Of a stretch of 6,430 nucleotides of DNA, positions 1 to 6,016 are shown in pieces. Source of the stretch: an uncultured Bacilli bacterium (lineage in GTDB: Bacteria; Bacillota_I; Bacilli_A; RF39; UBA660). The notes beneath the pieces are model-generated. The model was not told the DNA's origin. It was given only the letters and a program-made list of their open reading frames with translations, and did not search any database. Position 1 is the stretch's first letter; every line of letters begins with the position of its first letter. Location: assembly GCA_947588865.1 (NCBI GenBank), contig CANPYQ010000063.1:1-6430 (forward strand). The letters run 5' to 3'. Both the position numbers and the translations under genes were made by a program.

Positions 1-98
1 ATATATTTATTTTCTGCTTTTTCCTTGACTTTTGAAATTATTTCTTCAATATTACTTTCATCTTTTAGCTTGAATATATTTAATTCCATATTAACCAT
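1..98 (-). CDS. Unrecognised protein, N-terminal fragment (runs off left edge)
   Basis: An open frame starts at an ATG at 98-96 and continues without a stop to the window edge, giving 32 complete codons. The start is supported by GGGGGAG at 111-105, six bases upstream. A second in-frame ATG (89-87) would be 15 bases from that site and is less likely. The visible protein begins MVNMELNIFKLKDESN and continues into a charged, probably helical stretch rich in Lys and Glu. There is no signal peptide or membrane segment. It lies just downstream of an intrinsic terminator, so it probably has its own promoter in 99-165. I saw no convincing -35/-10 pair there; TTTACA at 159-154 lacks a good -10 partner. 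I do not recognise the family and assign no function. Confidence 0.6.
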   Translation of the reverse strand, partial: MVNMELNIFKLKDESNIEEIISKVKEKAENKY

Positions 99-165
99 AT
101 GATTCTCCCCCTTTTTATTTTACCTTTTGCTATTTGAAAATTTTGTCGAAACTTGTAAATTATTA

Positions 166-215
166 TCAAAAAGGCAAAATAATTCTGTAATATATAATTA
201 CTATTATTTTGCCTT
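166..215 (-). terminator. Strong intrinsic terminator after the zinc-ribbon gene
   Basis: Reading the minus strand, AAGGCAAAATAAT (215-203) pairs perfectly over 13 bases with ATTATTTTGCCTT (183-171), and five T follow (172-168). The 19-base loop contains a second inverted repeat, GTAAT/ATTAC (201-197 and 191-187), so the hairpin can extend into a two-tier stem with a five-base tip. It begins 14 bases after the stop codon of the 60-residue gene. It very likely ends the transcript carrying that gene and the GIY-YIG gene, and perhaps read-through from hamAB. On the plus strand the right arm is followed by ATG rather than a T run, so termination should be mainly in the minus direction. Confidence 0.88.
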
Positions 216-229
216 ATGTTATTCAATTA

Positions 230-412
230 TTAATTACCTTTAATTTCTGTTCCATCATTTAAAATTTTAACTATTTTACTAAAATCTTTTGCACCTATAT
301 GCGCATAATAATTTCCACCATCAATATAGCACGATTCACATTTACAAGATACTAAATCATGCACACTTTTTGATTCAATTATATCTCCACATAATAAACA
401 TTTTATTTTCAT
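230..412 (-). CDS. Small cysteine-rich zinc-ribbon-like protein, 60 residues
   Basis: The 60-residue protein has cysteines at C5-x2-C8 and C23-x-C25-x2-C28, the spacing of a small metal-binding ribbon, probably holding one zinc. Around these are MKIKCLLCGDIIES and a CESCYIDGG turn. The C-terminal half (about residues 35-60) is a short polar tail without cysteines. It resembles small uncharacterised ribbon proteins that I recall from phages and mobile elements (possibly the DUF7695 group), but I cannot confirm the family. The start at 412 is preferred because GGAG lies seven bases upstream. An in-frame ATG at 436 would overlap the GIY-YIG stop codon and has no ribosome site. The gene begins 16 bases after the GIY-YIG gene ends, so the two are probably co-transcribed. 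Function is unknown; a role as a nucleic-acid-binding or regulatory partner of the nuclease is only a guess from position. Confidence 0.8.
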   Translation of the reverse strand: MKIKCLLCGDIIESKSVHDLVSCKCESCYIDGGNYYAHIGAKDFSKIVKILNDGTEIKGN

Positions 413-419
413 ATAAAAT

Positions 420-423
420 CTCC
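420..423 (-). promoter_or_regulatory. Ribosome binding site that sets the start of the 60-residue gene
   Basis: GGAG on the minus strand lies seven bases before the ATG at 412-410. The upstream in-frame ATG at 436-434 has no purine-rich site before it and sits inside the end of the GIY-YIG gene. This supports the 60-residue form over a 68-residue one. Confidence 0.7.
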
Positions 424-428
424 ATTTA

Positions 429-1091
429 TTAAACATTTAATCTGTGTCTTATTTCATCAAGTCTTTCACCTTTATATGTAAAATATCTAGGTCCACATAT
501 ACCAATTCTTTTTCCAAGTAATATTTTTGCTACCCCTGTCAAATACATTTCTTTATTATTATATTTAACTTTTCTGTCACTAACTACAACACATGTTATG
601 TTTGGATTATTTATATATTGCAGTATTTCTCCTTCAGCAATATTACATTTAGAAAAAGAAAAATTCTCTGCTTTTTCTTGTGTCTCCGTCTCTATTTCAT
701 TAGCAATTTCTTCTTCTAATTTTTCAGTCTTAGTTAATTTAGCTCTTTTTAGTCTATCAGAATGTCCATTTATCTTCGCTATAGCCTCAAGAATTGAATA
801 TGCATCTTCAGCTGACATTGCATAAAATTCCCTAACTCGTTTTTTTCCATTTAAATTTTCAATTGCACGAAGATTTGGATTAAGCTGGTCTATAAGTTTA
901 TGCACTTCTTTATCAGATAATCGATTTTCAACATCATATGTGGCAAAAATTCTAAATGCGAAAGGAACACATTCACTTCTATTAAGTCTTAATAATCTCT
1001 TTTCTATATCATCTGCGTATCCTATCTTTACATACTCTGGAAATGATGGATTAGTTAGTATATAAATTACACCTTTTTTGTTCTCACTCAT
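429..1091 (-). CDS. GIY-YIG nuclease family protein (T5orf172-type) with a separate C-terminal domain
   Basis: This 220-residue protein carries a GIY-YIG endonuclease fold at its N terminus. GVIYIL (7-12) and YVKIG (20-24) form the two signature strands, Arg32 follows in DDIEKRLLRL, and Glu89 in REFY fits the metal-binding glutamate. The pattern matches the T5orf172 branch seen in phages and bacterial genomes. Residues about 112-143 form a charged Lys/Glu helix or linker. Residues 144-220 form a second small domain (CVVVSDRKVKYNNKEMYLTG, then GPRYFTY) that looks like the strand-rich RAMA or DUF4357-type modules attached to restriction-related nucleases; this resemblance is from memory and tentative. 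The start has AGAGGGG nine bases upstream. The gene is 50 bases downstream of hamB with a possible promoter of its own, and the small ribbon gene follows at once. It probably cleaves DNA, but target and role are unknown; defence, homing or repair are all possible. Confidence 0.88.
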   Translation of the reverse strand: MSENKKGVIYILTNPSFPEYVKIGYADDIEKRLLRLNRSECVPFAFRIFATYDVENRLSDKEVHKLIDQLNPNLRAIENLNGKKRVREFYAMSAEDAYSILEAIAKINGHSDRLKRAKLTKTEKLEEEIANEIETETQEKAENFSFSKCNIAEGEILQYINNPNITCVVVSDRKVKYNNKEMYLTGVAKILLGKRIGICGPRYFTYKGERLDEIRHRLNV

Positions 1092-1117
1092 AATATATAA
1101 CCCCTCTTTTCAATATA

Positions 1118-1149
1118 ATTATATCACTTAATATAAAAATTTTAAACAA
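1118..1149 (-). promoter_or_regulatory. Candidate promoter for the GIY-YIG gene (extended -10)
   Basis: The minus strand reads TGATATAAT at 1126-1118, a perfect extended -10 element (TGnTATAAT), 26 bases upstream of the GIY-YIG start. No strong -35 exists. TTTAAA at 17-base spacing or TTGTTT (1149-1144) at 20-base spacing are the best options, and both overlap the hamB stop codon. Extended -10 promoters can work with a poor -35. The -10 also lies in a 12-base AT palindrome (1113-1124), and AT-rich intergenic DNA produces such matches by chance, so this is suggestive only. It would let the nuclease be transcribed independently of hamAB. Confidence 0.45.
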
Positions 1150-3472
1150 TCCCCATTATATTTTTATATTCTCTAATCATTAATAATTCATAATCATCAA
1201 ATACATTTAGTTCTTTTAACTTTTCTTCGTCAATTTTAATATCTATATTATTATCTTTTATTTTATCTATCATATCTTTTGAAAATCCATAATCATAATA
1301 ATCTATATATTTTTTATCAATCCCCATATTTTCTAGTTTTTCTATAATTTCTTCTATGCTTTCAGTATTTTCATCAAACTCAATATTATTTTGTTTTATA
1401 TAAAAATAATACATATTTGCAAATAATGATATATAATATGGTATTTTATATTCTATGATATTACTTATAAATTTAAATGTCTCTTCGTATAATTTATTAT
1501 CATTAAATTCATTGCCCTTAAAATAATCTCTTATCCAACTATTTCTAAATTCATATATTCTAAGTTTTGCTCTTTTTTCTATAATATATCTTTTTTTATT
1601 AATTAAAACTTTTTTTATATTTCCACTTATATGAGATTTATATATTTCACCCCATACAAATTTATCGTCATATCCAAAAGCACTTATTGTTCCAGGTTTC
1701 CATTCAAATGGTATTCCTGCCCTTTTTAATGTTAGAAATATTTTTTCAATTCCTTCTAAAATTCCTTTCTCTTCTTCTCCTGTAACTTTATTTATAAAAT
1801 CCTTGTATTCATAAATATTTTTATCCTGTTTTAAGTAATCGTATATTAGTATTTTCCAACTTATAGGTGCACTTATTGCGACTTTTTTGATTTTATCTAA
1901 ATCTAAGTTATAATTTAAAACAATTTTTTCAAGCATAAGTTTACTATTCTTTTCTCTTTCGTTTAAAAATTCTTCATCAATTATTTCTATCTCATAGTCA
2001 TCCCTTTTTTTATTAGCATCGTTATACATATAATTAGGATTATATAATTTAACTCCATTAATTGAATTATTTTTTACATTTTCACATAAATCATCGTTAA
2101 AGAAAAATATGTTTCCTATAAATTTTTTTCCAAATCTACCTGCTCTACCAGATATATTTAACAATGCCATATCATTTAATTTTATATTTTTAGCTGTATA
2201 TGCACTTGTTATAATCATATTATCTGCTGAAGAATTAACACCTTCTATAAAAGCTGTGGTTACAATTAAACATTTGATTATATTGCTTTCGAATAGATTA
2301 ATTATTTCTTTCTTTACATATCTTGGCATTGAAGAAATATATATTCCTATTCCATTACGTAATCCCCTTATAATATACCATTCTTTTGTATTCTCAATAT
2401 TATATGTTTCTACTAAATGATTTAAAAAATTTTCATATCTAGTATTTTTTTCCGCTATAAAAGACATATCTTCTTCTATCAATTTATCTAATATTTCTAT
2501 TGCTTTTGAGTAATCACTAACATAAATAACATTATTAGAATCCTTTATTTTATTTAGTACACTAAATGTCTTATTAGCGACATTATTATAATTGTTTTCT
2601 CTTATTTCATTATCTCCAAAATACCTCTTATATTTAGTAACATTAGAAATATCAATATAGTTATGTTTTACATATTTTATATTTCTATTGATTTCATATA
2701 TTCCGAATTTTTTCATATATAAGTTCATCGACTCATCTTTTTTATATGTATATGGTGATAATGTTATTATTTTTGTATCTTCTTTACTTATTATTTCTAA
2801 AACTTTTCTAAATTTTAATGCTCTATTTTCAACAACACTATTGTCCTCGTTTCTTCCATCATTTTCGATTTTATAAATTTCATCCATAATAATAAAGTCA
2901 ATGTTATTAACTCCATTATACTCATAATATGTCAAAAATTTTTCTGGAGTTAGAATTCTTATGGTATTTTGGTAACTTTTTAATATATTGACAGTTACAT
3001 AGTATTTAAACCCAATCTGTTTGTTAATCATTAATAATTTTATATATAGTTCCTCAATTAAAGATTTAGTTGGCAATATAAATATTGCGTTATTAATGTT
3101 TTCTAGATTTTCTAGAAAATATTCTATTACTAGGCTCGTTTTTCCAAAGGAAGTAGGCGCTGAAATAATAGTCTTGTAATTTTTTGTCATTGTTCTAACT
3201 AAAGATAATTGTCCTTGGTTAAGCAATTCTAAATACTTACCTTTATATGAATTTAGTTTTATTTCAAATGAATCATAAGAAAATTTCTTTAAAAAATCTT
3301 CTTTTCTTTCTTTGTCTATATATCCATATAGTTGAAATGCATCTATTAATATATATACAAGTTGCTCATTCTCTTTATTGTTTATATTTGAACATATAAA
3401 ATCTATTGCTCTATCAACATCATTATTATAAATGATATTATTGATTTCTTCAATTAAATCAATATACTCCAT
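1142..3472 (-). CDS. hamB: HamB, superfamily 2 helicase of the Hachiman anti-phage system
   Basis: The 776-residue protein is a Ski2-like superfamily 2 helicase. Motifs appear in order: Walker A APTSFGKT (about 105-112), motif Ia LPTKSL (133-138), Walker B/motif II DEIY within IIMDEIYK (197-200), motif III-like LSPYT (238-242), motif IV-like VIYVSD (315-320), motif V VTTAFIEGVN (404-413) and motif VI NISGRAGRFG (439-448). About 100 residues of helical N terminus precede the motor, and about 320 residues of lysine- and tyrosine-rich C terminus without a recognised domain follow. There is no signal peptide or membrane segment. In Hachiman, HamB forms a complex with HamA, loads on DNA using ATP, senses damaged or abnormal DNA and releases HamA nuclease activity; this is known from the family, and here I infer it from the pairing and motifs. 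The start at 3472 is chosen over one at 3478 because of ribosome-site spacing. Motif II is DEIY rather than DEAH or DExH. Confidence 0.93.
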   Translation of the reverse strand: MEYIDLIEEINNIIYNNDVDRAIDFICSNINNKENEQLVYILIDAFQLYGYIDKERKEDFLKKFSYDSFEIKLNSYKGKYLELLNQGQLSLVRTMTKNYKTIISAPTSFGKTSLVIEYFLENLENINNAIFILPTKSLIEELYIKLLMINKQIGFKYYVTVNILKSYQNTIRILTPEKFLTYYEYNGVNNIDFIIMDEIYKIENDGRNEDNSVVENRALKFRKVLEIISKEDTKIITLSPYTYKKDESMNLYMKKFGIYEINRNIKYVKHNYIDISNVTKYKRYFGDNEIRENNYNNVANKTFSVLNKIKDSNNVIYVSDYSKAIEILDKLIEEDMSFIAEKNTRYENFLNHLVETYNIENTKEWYIIRGLRNGIGIYISSMPRYVKKEIINLFESNIIKCLIVTTAFIEGVNSSADNMIITSAYTAKNIKLNDMALLNISGRAGRFGKKFIGNIFFFNDDLCENVKNNSINGVKLYNPNYMYNDANKKRDDYEIEIIDEEFLNEREKNSKLMLEKIVLNYNLDLDKIKKVAISAPISWKILIYDYLKQDKNIYEYKDFINKVTGEEEKGILEGIEKIFLTLKRAGIPFEWKPGTISAFGYDDKFVWGEIYKSHISGNIKKVLINKKRYIIEKRAKLRIYEFRNSWIRDYFKGNEFNDNKLYEETFKFISNIIEYKIPYYISLFANMYYFYIKQNNIEFDENTESIEEIIEKLENMGIDKKYIDYYDYGFSKDMIDKIKDNNIDIKIDEEKLKELNVFDDYELLMIREYKNIMGIV

Positions 3473-4386
3473 TACCATTCCTCCATTTTTCTTTTTAAAG
3501 TCATTGATTCATTGAATGTCGGTATAAATACTACTTCAATACTATAATTATTTATGCCTGTACTAGCTATATTCTGATTAAATTCTTGTACAATTTCCAA
3601 TATTTCACTTTCAAAATCCTTTATGTCTCTTTTTTGACATTGTTTAAATACTGCAAAATAAATAAATCGACATGAACAATCTAATTCATTTATGCAATCT
3701 ATAAAATCAAGTTTTTCGCTCCATTTTTTTGCATTAAATTCTGTCACTAATTTTTGTATCTCTTTACTTCTCCTCTTATCAAGTCCCTCTTGCCTATACA
3801 TAACAAAATTCATGTATTTATTAATATAACCCTTATTTAAATGACCTGTAGGACCAGATATATCATCTTTTAAATTATTTTTTGCTGTAGATAAATTTCC
3901 AACAAACTTTGCTTCTGACATAATTATTTCTAATTTACCGTTTTTTGCATTACAAGCTACAACATCAATTCCTTTACTCTCACTATCCGGGCTATTAAAG
4001 TCTTTTCTTGATAAATATTGTAATAGAATTTCGTCATTTAATACATTTTTTATATAATAGTCATTATATAACTCACCAAAAATTCCATTTACACCTGTTT
4101 TTCTTGTAGGAGTTATATCATTTTCATATATAAATTTTGCATCCTTTACTAATTGTTCCGAAATTGTATCATCAACAGTATAACCTTCTATTAAATCAAG
4201 ATTTAATACATAGAAAGGTAGATATTCTTGAAAAACTTTTTTAAAATTATATAATTCTTCCTCTGTTGAAAAATTATATAAAAATACTTTTGCACTTTTG
4301 TTATCAGTTAAATGTGTTTCATTAACAAATATTAATGGTGAACACACTTTTTTATAATATTCTTTTAATTTTTCTATATTTTCCAT
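3472..4386 (-). CDS. hamA: HamA, DUF1837 nuclease of the Hachiman anti-phage system
   Basis: The 304-residue protein matches the DUF1837/HamA family in length, layout and partner. The core reads GIFGELYNDYYI (101-112) with Glu105, then GIDVVAC (139-145) with Asp141, then IIMSEAKF (154-161) with Glu158 and Lys160. This E...D...ExK arrangement is that of a PD-(D/E)XK nuclease and looks intact. About 95 residues before the core and 140 after it would contact HamB or DNA. In studied Hachiman systems HamA is a DNase held in check by HamB and unleashed on infection, degrading DNA in the cell; that role is carried over here. The start ATG has AAAGGAG (4400-4394) seven bases upstream. The stop codon shares its last base with the preferred hamB start (TAATG), so the two are translationally coupled. 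A weak hairpin terminator lies just upstream, separating it from the restriction genes. Confidence 0.93.
   Translation of the reverse strand: MENIEKLKEYYKKVCSPLIFVNETHLTDNKSAKVFLYNFSTEEELYNFKKVFQEYLPFYVLNLDLIEGYTVDDTISEQLVKDAKFIYENDITPTRKTGVNGIFGELYNDYYIKNVLNDEILLQYLSRKDFNSPDSESKGIDVVACNAKNGKLEIIMSEAKFVGNLSTAKNNLKDDISGPTGHLNKGYINKYMNFVMYRQEGLDKRRSKEIQKLVTEFNAKKWSEKLDFIDCINELDCSCRFIYFAVFKQCQKRDIKDFESEILEIVQEFNQNIASTGINNYSIEVVFIPTFNESMTLKRKMEEW
3480..3484 (-). promoter_or_regulatory. hamB ribosome binding site inside the end of hamA
   Basis: GGAGG lies within the last codons of hamA (Met-Glu-Glu-Trp-stop). It is seven bases from the ATG at 3472, which overlaps the hamA stop as TAATG, but only one base from the other in-frame ATG at 3478. 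Spacing therefore favours 3472 and implies translational coupling of the two subunits. Confidence 0.75.
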
Positions 4387-4408
4387 AATACCTCTCCTTT
4401 CTTAATTT

Positions 4409-4437
4409 TTTATAAAAATAAGGAAACCCGCACTGAA
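4409..4437 (-). promoter_or_regulatory. Weak possible promoter for hamAB
   Basis: TATAAA (4414-4409) has a 17-base spacer to TTCAGT (4437-4432), which matches the -35 consensus at only three of six positions. The -35 would sit in the loop of the upstream hairpin, and the transcript would have a very short leader before the hamA ribosome site. It is the only reasonable -10/-35 arrangement I saw in the 67-base gap. If it is not real, hamAB depends on read-through from the restriction genes or on a promoter inside the endonuclease gene. Confidence 0.2.
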
Positions 4438-4449
4438 TTTCCTTACTTT
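4414..4449 (-). terminator. Hairpin terminator or attenuator between the restriction and Hachiman genes
   Basis: On the minus strand TAAGGAAA (4445-4438) pairs with TTTCCTTA (4426-4419) around an 11-base loop, and five T follow (4418-4414). Three A-T pairs beyond one G-T wobble can extend the stem to 12. It starts five bases after the endonuclease stop codon, the right place for a rho-independent terminator. Only two core pairs are G-C, so it may be leaky and allow some read-through into hamAB. In the plus direction there is no T run after the stem. Confidence 0.6.
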
Positions 4450-4453
4450 ATAT

Positions 4454-6016
4454 CTAACAAGATTTTAGTAATAACAATTTTTCTAGATTGCTATTCATTT
4501 CAGCTGTTGCAATAAACTCATTGATTGACAATGGTACTATATCTAAATTATCTTTAAATTTTATAAATTTAGCATATTCGATAGAATCATTATGTAATGT
4601 AGGTGCAATAAAAACAGAAAATGAGTTAATATTCCTTAAGACTTGATCTCTTAAGTGTCTGCATATAGAAGGCATTTCTCTAATATTCTGTTGAGTGCCT
4701 GTTAGTAATGTTACTTCAAATAAACTATTATACTTATTATCATAACATTCTATATCTGGTAACCCTCCTGACGCATGTCTTCTAGGTAATCCTTCATCAT
4801 CTACTGTATAATTTGGTTTAACAGTCACATTTTCAAATGTTTTCTTAATAGCTATACTTATTAAAAATTCTAGTCTAGTTGGTCCGTTTATAATTTTTAA
4901 TACTGTATCTTTTGATTTTCCATTATTAGCTAATATTTGTAGTTCTTCTTTGATTACATTCCATTCAAAATATTCCGCCCATTTTTCTAATGTTGACTCT
5001 GCAGTAACATCTTGTCTTTCATTAGTTTGAATATTGATTAATTTTGTATCTATTTTTGACATATATAAATAATAATCATATTCATTTTCATATTTGCTAT
5101 AATCACTATAATTTTCTATTATGTAATTAATTTTATCTAGTTCTGTACTATTGAAATCTATAAACTGTCCATATCCTCTAATTGTTATTAAACCCGTTAA
5201 TCTTAGTTTTCTTACAAATTCATCTGGCATTTCTTTCATAATATTAGTTATCTTAAATCTATTTTCTTTTTCTTTTGATACTCCTAGTTCTTCAAAACAA
5301 AGTTCATATATTATTTCATCGCTATATGTAAATCCATATTTATTTCTAACTTCTTTTATTTGCTCATAAATAGTTTGTGGATTATTATTTCTTGCACATA
5401 GGAAAAACGGTATTTCTCTGATATTTATTCCTGCATTACTCATATCAGGATCTTTTTTTATTAATTTTAATACCTCTAATACTAATGTAAATGGTGCATT
5501 TTCATTTAATACTCTTCTAAAAGGATTGTTTCTTTGGTATTTTACTAATGCATTTAAAAAGGCTTGTTCTTCTAGCTCTGGATTTTCATTTAATTCGGCT
5601 GCTAATAATAGATTTCCTGTTTCTGAAATCTCAATAGGCTTATTCATTTCATAATAAATAAAACCTAATTCCTTTATAAATTTGTACCATGTATCAAATC
5701 TAGAGGGCCAACCTTTATCAAAACCAGCTTCTTTATGATCTTGAGGACTATTTTCTATTATATCATCAATTTGTTCGTCAGAAAAGATTGCATCTGAATC
5801 TATATATATAGCATTTAACTCAGGATTACTCTTTTCATACATTGTGTAATAATATTTACCAGCTATCATATCTTTTACTATTCTCATTATAATTTCATTT
5901 GTTAAAATTTTGTTATTATAATTTGCAATTACTTTTATGAAAGCCTTTATTCTTTCTGGATTTCTTACAGTAGTAGTAAATAATAATGGTTTATATTCTT
6001 GTTTTCTTACTCTCAT
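4454..6016 (-). CDS. AlwI-family type II restriction endonuclease
   Basis: The protein has 520 residues from the ATG at 6016. Its N terminus contains YKPLLFTTTVRNPERIKAF (residues 8-26), and residues about 88-120 carry a conserved block (IIENSPQDHKEAGFDKGW, then PSRFDTWYKF). I recognise both from AlwI-type enzymes. The C-terminal third looks like the cleavage domain: Glu383 in RLEFLIS, Asp421 in GGLPDIE and Glu434 in FEVTL give an E...D...ExT pattern, with Thr at the usual lysine position. AlwI cuts beside GGATC; the exact specificity here cannot be read from sequence. The gene overlaps the end of a Dam-like methyltransferase, its expected protective partner. An alternative TTG start at 6028 is possible: the strong site AAGGAGGTG is three bases (from GGAGG) before the TTG and fifteen before the ATG, neither ideal. 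No frameshift or truncation is seen, so the enzyme should be active. Confidence 0.92.
   Translation of the reverse strand: MRVRKQEYKPLLFTTTVRNPERIKAFIKVIANYNNKILTNEIIMRIVKDMIAGKYYYTMYEKSNPELNAIYIDSDAIFSDEQIDDIIENSPQDHKEAGFDKGWPSRFDTWYKFIKELGFIYYEMNKPIEISETGNLLLAAELNENPELEEQAFLNALVKYQRNNPFRRVLNENAPFTLVLEVLKLIKKDPDMSNAGINIREIPFFLCARNNNPQTIYEQIKEVRNKYGFTYSDEIIYELCFEELGVSKEKENRFKITNIMKEMPDEFVRKLRLTGLITIRGYGQFIDFNSTELDKINYIIENYSDYSKYENEYDYYLYMSKIDTKLINIQTNERQDVTAESTLEKWAEYFEWNVIKEELQILANNGKSKDTVLKIINGPTRLEFLISIAIKKTFENVTVKPNYTVDDEGLPRRHASGGLPDIECYDNKYNSLFEVTLLTGTQQNIREMPSICRHLRDQVLRNINSFSVFIAPTLHNDSIEYAKFIKFKDNLDIVPLSINEFIATAEMNSNLEKLLLLKSC

Noticed and set aside
99..165. Promoter for the leftmost gene
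   Set aside because: TTTACA (159-154) and TCGACA (149-144) resemble -35 elements, but the nearest -10-like sequences are poor or wrongly spaced (TAAAAT at 122-117 is 21 bases from TCGACA). Not strong enough to list.
413..436. Longer 68-residue form of the zinc-ribbon protein
   Set aside because: The upstream ATG overlaps the GIY-YIG stop codon and has no ribosome site, whereas the ATG at 412 has GGAG at seven bases. The extra residues do not look like part of the domain.
598..825. Plus-strand open frame opposite the GIY-YIG gene
   Set aside because: It lies wholly antisense to a clearly conserved nuclease gene. Its hydrophobic, serine-rich composition is what the reverse strand of a Lys/Glu-rich AT gene gives, and no ribosome site was seen.
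1113..1124. Perfect 12-base palindrome ATATAATTATAT as an operator
   Set aside because: It is composed only of A and T in a region of extreme AT content, where short palindromes are expected by chance. It also contains the candidate -10 element, which explains it more simply.
2109..2876. Plus-strand open frames at 2109-2420 and 2688-2876
   Set aside because: Both are antisense to hamB helicase motifs, with Phe/Ile/Leu-rich translations typical of shadow frames and no supporting context.
5151..5369. Plus-strand open frame inside the endonuclease gene
   Set aside because: It is antisense to a continuous, well-conserved coding frame, with no recognisable domain.
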